Shown: positions 23,899 through 32,720 of the stretch, piece by piece | Position numbering within the stretch: position 1 is the stretch's first letter | How the letters are laid out: each line of letters opens with the position of its first letter | Source of the DNA: Ampelocalamus luodianensis | Taxonomy: Eukaryota; Streptophyta; Magnoliopsida; Poales; Poaceae | Assembly (NCBI GenBank): GCA_036346255.1 | Contig: CM070620.1 | Location: 31,555,609 to 31,619,608, forward strand | Reading direction: 5' to 3' | Length of the DNA stretch: 64,000 bases | Translations under genes and position numbers: made by a program | The notes under the pieces: generated by a model | What the model saw: only the letters and a program-made list of their open reading frames with translations | Database searches by the model: none | Told to the model about the DNA's origin: nothing

Positions 23899-24086
23899 GT
23901 TTTAGTGTGTTGTACTATTATTTTTTGTTCCTGCCAATTACAAGTTCAGTTGTAATGAGATTGTAATGTCTACTATTTACCTATGCATTGCAGTCCTTCA
24001 TGAATGGATGAACTGTCGTGTATCCTTGCATTACACTGGTTAGGGTTTCGGTTTAGGGTTTAGGTTTATGGTCAACTCGATGAAAG

Positions 24087-24386
24087 GCACACGATACATT
24101 GAACATAATTGCATAAATAACGAGAGAGTACAAAGGTACAAGCTTCTCTGGACGTGCCTAATGGTAGAAGGTGCCTCGTGCTACAGGCACACGATACATT
24201 CAACATAATTGCGCAAATAAGGGGAGAGTATGGAGGTACAAGCTTCTCTGGACGTGCATAATGGTAGAAGGTGCCTCGTGCTACAAGCACACGATACATT
24301 CAACATAATTGCGTAAATAAGGGGAGAGTACGGAGGTATAAGCTTCTCTGGACGTGCCTAATGGTAGAAGGTGCCTCGTGCTACCC
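24087..24386. repeat. Three tandem ~100-bp repeats
   Basis: Copies start at about 24087, 24186 and 24287, each beginning (G/A)GCACACGATACATT and ending GTGCCTCGTGCTAC. The last copy overlaps the 3' end of GRF gene 1 (minus), so the repeats lie in and beyond its 3' end, between the convergent PMD and GRF-1 genes. Confidence 0.85.
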
Positions 24387-24974
24387 ACATAGAGTGTTGT
24401 TCAGTGGGGCGCCTCGGACGTGACTGGCCGTCGTTGTAGTGGCACACACATATGCACGTAGGGTTCGCGCAACAACATGTGGGATCATAGGAACTTCCTA
24501 TGTTCACGACCTCCTCGTTGCCCCTCTCGCGCTGCATCTGTTGGCGGAGGTCATCGTTTTGCTCGTTGAGATCGTCAATCGGCGCCTCCAACTCCAAGAT
24601 TCGGTTCCACAATCTTTCAATGTACACCACAACATGTCGTTCATGCGGAGGATCGATCCAGCGGACAAAGTCGTATCTCGCCATCTGCTGCAAATGAGGA
24701 TTAACATGGATGCTCTATTAGCAGTAACATAAACCAAACTATTTGCTAATTGTACCTCAGAGTGTGGGCATCGGAAGAAACATCGTTCGTCATCGAAATG
24801 GCCTTCCAAGACCTGCACAACAGCGTCCTCCCTGTGTCGGCATTTTGGCCATACAGGTTGAGCATGCTTGTTCGACATCAACCGGTAGTTAGGCCCGAAG
24901 TCCTCCCTCCTTTGGAGGGGAAGGTCTTGCTTCGGCGACCCCGGTTGGAATGGTCCCATTGCTTCGTCTGCCAT
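24358..24974 (-). CDS. GRF-type zinc-finger protein 1 of MULE-2
   Basis: Two exons: 24974-24756 (73 codons) and 24687-24358 (109 codons plus stop); the intron is GT-AG and phase 0. The product is about 182 residues. Exon 1 ends with the first half of a GRF-like finger (WPKCRHRED, then RCFFRCPHSE). Exon 2 opens with the second half (YDFVRWIDPP), followed by a likely coiled coil (IERLWNRILELE through LRQQMQRE) and a Cys cluster (CCCANPTCICVCH). The first Cys pair is reduced (KC rather than CxC), so metal binding may be altered. It is open throughout, with a TATA box 92 bp upstream (25066-25060). It converges on the PMD gene and diverges from GRF gene 2. GRF fingers elsewhere bind single-stranded nucleic acid; function here is not known. 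Confidence 0.72.
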
Positions 24975-25059
24975 GGTATGTTGCTGTATGACGGAGAAGG
25001 TTTTTCTTCCTATGATTTCAAGGGTCGAGTGGTCCTACTTTCGGAGCGTGGGGCGTGCA

Positions 25060-25066
25060 TTTTATA
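25060..25066 (-). promoter_or_regulatory. TATA box of GRF gene 1
   Basis: TATAAAA on minus in the context GTGGGCTATAAAATGC. It lies 86-92 bp upstream of the start at 24974. Confidence 0.75.
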
Positions 25067-25262
25067 GCCCACGAGGGGAGCCTATAATGTGTTAGCTTGC
25101 AGATGATAAGACCAGACGGGGCAGCTTTGCGCTAAGGGTTTAGCCTTTTCAGACCGAAAATACAAGACTCTACGAAGACAGCACTCTGCAAAGCAAGACA
25201 TGACTTATCTCTATAAAGAAAGACGTGACAACACTATACCTCCTCAGCTTTTCGGAGGAGCC

Positions 25263-25408
25263 ACACGGGGCAGCTTTGCGCAGTGATAAGACCAAAGGAG
25301 ACAACTTTGCGCAGTGACAAGACCACACGGGGCAGCTTTGCGCAGTGATAAGACCAAAAGAGACAGCTTTGCGCAGTGATAAGACCACACGGGGCAGCTT
25401 TGCGCAGT
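25263..25408. repeat. 31-bp minisatellite in the divergent GRF promoter
   Basis: Units begin at 25263, 25294, 25325, 25356 and 25387, exactly 31 bp apart, the last partial. They share GACAAGACC/GATAAGACC and CTTTGCGCAG and alternate between an ACACGGGGCAG and an AAAGGAGACA half, making a 62-bp higher-order period. A diverged copy is near 25107-25135. Confidence 0.93.
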
Positions 25409-25510
25409 TTAGGGTTTAGGTTCAGGGTTATGCTTTTCAGATTGACTTTACAACCCTGACCGCCTCGCCACCTTTTCATAAATTATACACACCATGCCAA
25501 CCATGGGCCT

Positions 25511-25517
25511 TATAAAA
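25511..25517 (+). promoter_or_regulatory. TATA box of GRF gene 2
   Basis: TATAAAA in the context ATGGGCCTTATAAAACG, 50 bp upstream of the start at 25561. Like the box of GRF gene 1 it has a TGGGC word directly upstream. Confidence 0.75.
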
Positions 25518-25560
25518 CGGGGTTGAACCAAACCAAACACTACACAACAGATACCCAGCT

Positions 25561-26267
25561 ATGGACTCTTCGGCAAACTTCTATGCGAAGATGTTGCAGA
25601 AGCGCAAATGGCTTGCGCAGAAGAGGAAACATCTACAATACCCAGATCGAACAATGAAGGATGCTCAAGTATCACCACGTTTTCCAATCCCGCAGTGTGT
25701 GTGTGGCGAACAGGCAGAGATCATTCAGTCCACACACCCAGACACCGCCGCCCGGGCGTACTACACGTGCGGGCACCACCTCGTAAGCGTTTCTTTCGCG
25801 CACATCGATTTTCATCAACGTAGAATTCCTTAAATTTTTAACATCATCCCCACGTAATGGCAGCCCGAGATGCGCTGCCACTTCTTCCAGTGGATCGACG
25901 GCCCGGAGATGTACGATAGGGCATTCATCCAGCAGAAGTACATGCTGAACTACTCAGTGCGGGCCGAGAACTTCGTGCGGTGGAAACCTTACGTACCAGA
26001 CCCTGTTGAGGACGCTCATAAGGAGCCCAAAACTCGCCCGGGCGTAATCCATATCGACGACGTGAGTTACGAAGAATTTACATCCTTATTACGTTTTTTG
26101 TTGTTCAGTGTACTTACATCATACAATTGCAGGACATGGGCATCTTCATAATCACAACGAGCGTTCTCAACCCCTTCAATCATATTCTCTATAAGCTTCA
26201 TAAAGTACTTCATCGACTGCCTACCTATATACGTTCACACGACTTCATCGAGGAGAGACTCCAATAG
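25561..26267 (+). CDS. GRF-type zinc-finger protein 2 of MULE-2
   Basis: Three exons: 25561-25782 (74 codons), 25864-26061 (66 codons) and 26133-26267 (44 codons plus stop), all GT-AG and phase 0, giving 184 residues. Residues 45-85 form a canonical GRF-type finger: PQCVCGEQAEI, then ARAYYTCGHH, intron, then RCHFFQWIDGPEMYDRAF. The N-terminus is basic (KMLQKRKWLAQKRKHLQ). The region after the finger is Trp/Tyr/Pro-containing with no known domain. The start follows a TATA box at 25511. There are no stops or frameshifts, so it looks more intact than the transposase or PMD genes of the same element. The finger and its intron position match GRF gene 1 and the MULE-1 copy. The third exon is the least certain part. 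Confidence 0.75.
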
Positions 26268-27104
26268 TTTCGACAACAAGTGTTTTAGCACACACTTTGC
26301 TTGGACACATCCTCGAGGTTATACCTCGTCTGATATGCTTATCAATCATCCTTTGTCTAAACGAATAAAATTATACAAAAATTACAGAAGCAACAACACT
26401 ATGACGGGAGGCTCCACAAAAAGTTTTGTAATATTCCTTAACTCATTTGCTATATTTTGAAATTAGTACAAACAACGCTGAAATTACGACGAAACCCTGA
26501 TTTCCGAGAAAAGAAAACCCTGATTTCTGGGGCCTCCCTTAAACGTTCCCTTATATGTATTGTTGCTTTTGTACTGGTGCTATTTTATCCAACTTCTAAA
26601 ATACAACAAGTGTTTCAATCATCCTGTCTCTAAACGAATAAAATAATAGTTTCGTAATTTCCTAAACTCATTTGCTATATTATGAAATTACTACAAACAA
26701 CACTGAAATCGTAACCCTGATTTCGGAGAAAACGAAACCCTAATTTACAAACCTCGATGATTATATTTTTTAATGAATGTTTTTTATAGTGCTGATATTT
26801 TTCTCTAATCGTTCAAACTATAATTTCCTATTCGTAAAAGCGCTCTACCACTGAGTTAAAAGGGCTTTTTATTCTATTAAAAAATTAGCCACTTTGATTT
26901 CTCATTATGAGTCTACTGCATAATGTACATAATATATGTATATATAGACATTATATATGTATATATCGAGATATAGAGGTTTATTCATGGCGAGGTTCAA
27001 AATCTTGAGAAAATCAAGAAAAATAAAAAAATATTTCATATTCTCTTTATCACTTGCACAAAGTTGAGTTTTTTCCTTTTTTATATCAAAAAATACATAC
27101 GTTA
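26268..27104. other. MULE-2 right interior with plastid-like tRNA fragment
   Basis: AT-rich, no gene. On minus, 26865-26840 reads GCCCTTTTAACTCAGTGG followed by TAGAGCG, which matches the acceptor/D-arm half of a plastid-type tRNA (closest to trnT-GGU in my memory); the rest of the tRNA is absent. Flanking AT-rich sequence (26865-27060) may also be plastid-derived, making this a candidate nuclear plastid insertion or copied fragment. Confidence 0.35.
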
Positions 27105-27141
27105 ACGCTCAAACCCTAAACCCTAACCGCTCAAACCCTAA
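27105..27141. repeat. Telomere-like AAACCCTAA words
   Basis: AAACCCTAAACCCTAACC, then AAACCCTAACCGG, the plant telomere repeat in short interrupted form, just inside the GC-rich right end of MULE-2. Similar short TTTAGGG words occur at about 24040-24070 and 25405-25430. Confidence 0.7.
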
Positions 27142-27319
27142 CCGGCCCTTACCTCCCGCGCTCCGCCACCGCAGGACGTCGGCCACCTTCCGCGCTCAGC
27201 CACCGTAGGAGGTGGCCCCTCCTTCTGCGCTCGGCCTGGCGGTACCGCGCCCGCGTCGAGAGTTCCGCGGTCGCGCCCTTTCCGCGCTAGACGACCGCGG
27301 AATTAAACACGCGTCAGCT

Positions 27320-27426
27320 CCCTCCCAATTCCGCGCTCGTTTGAGGGTTACTTTTGGAAATACGGTTAAACGGAGGCTAGTTTTGCATTTCGGGTGGCGC
27401 TACAGGGCCAAATCGACAAAAAATTC
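27320..27426. repeat. Right terminal inverted repeat of MULE-2
   Basis: Inverted counterpart of 17612-17720, with GTGGCGCTACAGGGCCAAA near its end. Followed by the target duplication GTCTTTTTT. Confidence 0.85.
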
Positions 27427-27939
27427 GTCTTTTTTTGGTTTAGTTCGTAGTCGCTTGGTGCGTGTCGCATGTCCCTGTTTGCAATGATCTTATCGTGGCG
27501 ACAAGTGACTTCCGACGAGCGACAGGAAGTCACTTGTGAGTTGCGATCGGGATCATCCGACGCGGAATAAATCGGTTATTCACCGTCGCATTGTATAATA
27601 CCATTACCGGACGGGATTCTGCCATGGGGTAGATCCGATGCGCAACCGTATGGAGCCAGTAGATCGGTTTTTGTAGGTTCGGAATTGGGTTAATGCTATT
27701 AATCCAATGAATTTTTCAGGCTCGATTTCATTAATTAGATTCATGTCCTGAAAAAAATTGGATTCTATGCTTAACACAGTGATAGATGAAAAACATGTTG
27801 ACTAGATTGGCTCGGACCGTCATGCTAGGTAATCGTCGACGTTTTACATAATTTTATGTGCTCACATCGCCCAATAGAATGGGATTCTATACATAACATC
27901 TTTGCATGGATTGATATTAATAATATGAACAAGGACGCG
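27427..27939. other. Intergenic with a strong hairpin
   Basis: Between MULE-2 and the next solo LTR. Holds a perfect 13-bp inverted repeat, ACAAGTGACTTCC (27501-27513) and GGAAGTCACTTGT (27525-27537), with an 11-nt loop. No gene seen. Confidence 0.6.
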
Positions 27940-30900
27940 TGTAACATCCCAAAATTTGATCTATTTTTGAAGTTTTAAGAATAAAAATAACCATTTGGAT
28001 TTTTCTGTTAAAGTTAAAGCTTAATTGGAATTTTTAGAATTCCAAAATAATTTAATATGAATAATGTCAACATCAACTATTACCAAAACTATTTTATTTG
28101 AATTCTATGTGCTTGGACATATTTTCTAGATTTTTCTAGAATTTTTCGAATGCACTTGCTATTTTCTAATTGTTATTTGCTTTTTCAGTATTTTCTAAAA
28201 AAAGGTATTAAAATATCAGAAATCCTCTTGGGCTTAAAACCCTAAGTCTTTGGCCCATCTTTCCGCTTTCGGCCCATTTCCGCGCAGCCCGCATTCCCTC
28301 TCTCTCTCTCTCTCTCCGCACCGAGCGTCGATCCCACCTGTCGGTGTCGACCGAGTCGCGTGCGATGCGTCCACGCCCGAGCCTTCCCGCTTACTCGTGG
28401 GACCACTTGGCCACGTTGGCTTCGTCTTCAACGCGGACTCGTCTTCTCCGCGTGCGCCTCGCTCAGCTCCGCCATGGCTCAAGCTTGAGTCCCGTATGGC
28501 AAAAACTAAATCTCTAACTAAACAACCTCGTATCTTTGCTTTGAAACTTATCTCCTATTCTTTCGCACCCATATCTACAACAATTGCTTTCCGAATCGTT
28601 TTCTATCTCTAAAATCCGCGGAGTCCGAAAAGATCCTGAATTGGGGATTCCTTATCCAAGCCTGATATCTGGGTATAAATAGTACCCTTGGGTGCGCATA
28701 AGGCTGCTAATCCCAAAACCCCATCCAATTTCACCCCAAGAACCCTAGAGCCGTCTGGAGTCGAAGAACTATGGTTTCGACCAAAACTTGATTTCTTCAA
28801 ATTCCTCGGTCGCCGGTGACGCCCCGCCTCCATGGGTTGTACCGCCGTCATCCCCGCCACCAGGGTTACCCAGCGCACCCTTGACCCAAGAGCGCAACTG
28901 GTGGTCGTTCCCAACAAAAGCAGTTCTTCGTCCTCTGCTCCGGCACCGATTCTGGCCATCGTCGTGATCCTCCCATGCCATGTTAGGTACCAGCAGATGC
29001 GCAATAGTGTCCCCTACCCAATGCGCACATCCTTTGGCAACCCCGCGCCACTGCTCGTCGTTGTCGGTCGGTCCATAAGCCCTCGCCGACGACGCTGATG
29101 TCACCAGCCACATGACAACTCACTTCATTGCCAAATCATCTACTACATCAGCATTCACACCTATGTGTCACGTACGTGTCGGCCTAGTTAGCATCGACGT
29201 GGCATGGGTCCAACCTTAACCCCATATCCAATCTCTATAAACCTAGTCCACATGCACCATCTCAATGACAAGTGGAACCCACCTGTCAGATCAACCTCGC
29301 CCCGTCCAAACGTCATATGATGACGTCAGCTGATGTCATACTTCCTTTTTTCTTCAGAAAAGAAATTCAGTAAATCCATAAATCCTGATTTTCAGTATTT
29401 TATGTGATTTTCATCTTCCAGAGTCAAATATCTTTTGCACCCGAACTCCGATTGAGCCTATTCAAATGTATAAATTCATCTAAATTCAAGATCTATTTAT
29501 CTGAGATTTTTATCTAATTTTTAAAGTTTGTTTCCTCTCTATTATTTGTTTATTTAGTTTATTTTCTTATTTGCGAGTAGACGTTGATACTTTAGAAAGT
29601 TTCGAGCAAGGAGGAGTGCACCAAGATCAAGATCAATCTCATGATTTATTCCAAGGCAAGCCGTGGTCCTTTGATCATATTGAACCTATGATTTCAAAAG
29701 TATATTATTTTATACAACTGCATTGTAAGATCGAGGAGGCCGACTAGAGGGGGTGTGAATAGGCAGTTTTAAAAACTTCTATGCGCTAAAACCGATTTCT
29801 AATGCAGAAGTTTATAACAAAACGATTTTGCACAATTAAAGCCTAAATCAACTAGGTTCAACTAAGTGCACCAATAGTACAAGTCAATTGATGAATATTG
29901 CAATTAAGCAAAGACTTATAAGCTATTCAATTCTAGCAATGTAAATAGCACAAAGCATGGCAAGAATTCATATACAATGAATAAGCAATTTAATACAAGA
30001 AATATAAATTGCACAATGTAAAGCAATAGAATGCAAACCATAAAAGACATGTGATGTTTTACCGTGGTGATCGGAGACTTGCCGGTCTCCCCTAATCCAC
30101 GTTGAGGGAAGTCCAAACCAATTGGACTGGCTTCACAATTAACCCTTCCTCAGAGGTAACCAATACCTCGTTCCACTAGGGTTGCTCTTACTCCACTCTG
30201 GAGATGGCGAGCACCAAGCCACTCACAAACACTGGGCCTTCTCACAAGCTTCACTTGAGAAGATCACCGGACCACGATGCCTCCACGCCGTCTAGGTGTC
30301 AGTAAACACCAAGAGTAATAAGCCAAGCCCCTTGCTTGACTCTCACCACGTGCAACGAATGCACAGCTCAAATGGATACAAAATCCAACACTAGATGCAA
30401 TATATGCAACTAGAGACCTCTCTCCTTGCTCACAAAGTGCAACACATGCACAATTGAGAGGAGAAGCTCACACTAGCTCAAGAGAGTGAAATAAAGTTCC
30501 AAAGGTTATCTCTCAACCGGTCAAGAGGGTATTTATAGTCCCCACAACAAAAACTAGCCGTTTGGAGCCGTTATAGCCCAAAACTAGCCGTTACAGACTT
30601 GGTGTGGTACTACCGCAGTACAAACCGCAGTACAAACCACGGTATTACCTTTTATCAGTAGTACCTCTCTTATAAGGGTGGTAGTTCCGCAGCCCAATTT
30701 CAGCACAGACGACACTCGGTAAAAGGTCATAACTTTTGACTCCGATGTCGGAATTGAGTGATTTTAGGCTCTATTGAAAGCTTATTCAGAGGGCTATACA
30801 ACCCACCTGATTGTATGATCTCAAACACACTAGATCAATGCAGAAAGCATAAGAACTTTAGAGAGTCACAATCATGGTCTAATGTCCAAAGAAATAGCAA

Positions 30901-31364
30901 CAAGCAATCTTAGACCATACCAAGGGAACATGCATGAATCCCAACAATTTGCAAAACACATTTGTAAACTTAGATCATGCCACAAGGAGTAGGTACATGG
31001 ACTTCAACCATTTGCAAAACACATTTGCAAAGTATAGTCACATGCTAGAAGGATTAGACGCATGAGTCTCAACTATTTGCAAAACACATTCGCAAATAAT
31101 AGTATCATGCTACGGTGAGCTAGAGCAAGCGAGATTGAGCTATCAACACATGATGGGACTTAAGCTACTAGACAAGACCCCTCTTAATAGTACGACAACC
31201 TATACTAGCAATCCAGTCTTCCAACCAAACACCAAGACCGGTAAAAGACTAGGAACACATCCTTAGCCCTAGCTAGTCATACCTTTGCCTTGACCATCCA
31301 CTTGAAGCTTGATGACACACATCCTCGCTTCAACTTCGGGTTCTTGACTTGAAAGCTCATCAAC

Positions 31365-31615
31365 ACATGATGACTTTATTTGCTTTGGGATCTTGACTTG
31401 ATGCCCATCAACACATGATGACATCCTTCATCCCGAGTCTTGATATGCATCAACACATGATGCAATCTTGACCTCCATCAATACATGATGGATCTTCTCT
31501 TGACTTGATGGTCAACTCATGATCATGTCTTCTTCGATATCTTGATATGTATCAACACATGATACATCCTCTTCTTGAACCTTGACGTGATGACGATCAA
31601 CACATGATGCCATCC
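31365..31615. repeat. Interspersed CATCAACACATGATG repeats
   Basis: About seven near-copies of (C/T)ATCAACACATGATG, itself an inverted repeat (CATCA...TGATG), separated by CTTGAC-containing spacers of 25-45 bp, within the Maximus-like LTR. Confidence 0.8.
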
Positions 31616-32489
31616 AAAGTCTTCATCACCCTGGAACATAACCTATTCATCAAACTCATGGAGAATGTTTGTCCCACAATGTCATTAACATTAATTAACA
31701 AGATATACCTGTATAAATGCTTCTAAACATGCCATTACTTTCAGGTGCGGTACTACCACCAATTAATACGCAGTAGTTCCAATAATCGGTAGTTCCGCAC
31801 AACACATTGCGGAACTACCGCAATACCGAAAGAGCAACACATGCTCAAAATCGCGGCTAAGGACCAAAAAGCACACACTCTCGATTTTACGTACCGCCAC
31901 CATAAGAACGATAGTTCTGTGAGCCGGTCATACCGCACACAAAGCGTCGGTACTACCGCGCCACCTCAGAGCAAACCAAGTCCAAAATGCAACGCTACTG
32001 AAATTTTCATACTGCACAGAAATCGGTACATCCAAGGTGAGGTACTACCGCGCACACAACGCCGGTACTACCGTGCTTCCAAGAGAGCAACAAATGCTTC
32101 TCTGGAAAACACGTACCGCCACAAAGGCCGGTACAACCGAGGTGCAGTAGTTCCTCTCAAAGGAACACCGGTGCTACCAATACTGTTGAGAAAAACAGAA
32201 CACCAAAAACAAGCTCTCTGGAATAAACATACCGCCATGTAAAACCCGGTACTACCGCACACCGGTAGTATCGCTTACCAAATGTGGTCGTATCGATTTC
32301 CACTGAAGTTCTTCCAGAAGCTTTTCGAAATGCAATGCATGACTCCTTTGTCTTGAGCCATGTTGATCTTTTATCACCTTTGCATTTCCTTTTCATGTCA
32401 CCACTCAAATTCTAGGACTAAGCCTCGAAAACATCTTAGCACACCCATTAGTCCCATAACACAATTGTAAATAATTGAATATAAAGCAA

Positions 32490-32720
32490 TATGAGTATAT
32501 ATGAACTACACAAGTTATATATACCATGAGTATATACGAACTACAAGTTGTATATACTAAATATGAGTGTATACGAACTACACAAGTTGTATATACTCAT
32601 ATTAACTACACAAGTTAAATATATTCAAGGATATATGAGCATCTATGAACTACACAAGTCTCATATGCTCTCATATACTCATATGAATATATTAACTACA
32701 CAAGTTAAATATACTCAATG
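32490..32720. repeat. AT-rich repeats with ACTACACAAGTT core
   Basis: Repeated GAACTACACAAGTTGTATATACTCATAT-type units of 30-50 bp with variable length, within the Maximus-like LTR. Confidence 0.75.

Larger units (their letters stand above)
17612..27426 (+). mobile_element. MULE-2: 9.8-kb Mutator-like element with PMD and two GRF genes
   Basis: Ends are inverted: left GATTTTTTTTTTTTGC then TTTGGCCCTGTAGCGTCAC; right, on minus, GAATTTTTTGTCGA then TTTGGCCCTGTAGCGCCAC. The 9-bp target duplication GTCTTTTTT is exact at 17603-17611 and 27427-27435, the size typical of Mutator elements. Subterminal regions are GC-rich arrays of TTCCGCGCTCGG/CCGCGG-type words facing opposite ways at the two ends. 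Cargo from left to right: transposase remnant (plus), PMD gene (plus, damaged), GRF gene 1 (minus, open), GRF gene 2 (plus, open). It is non-autonomous because the transposase core is missing. Confidence 0.92.

Noticed and set aside
24087..25408. Regular direct repeats considered as a CRISPR-like array
   Set aside because: The repeats are contiguous or diverged tandem units without unique spacers, in a plant transposon. They are minisatellites.
26840..26865. Possible functional tRNA gene
   Set aside because: Only the 5' half is present; no anticodon arm or T arm can be folded.
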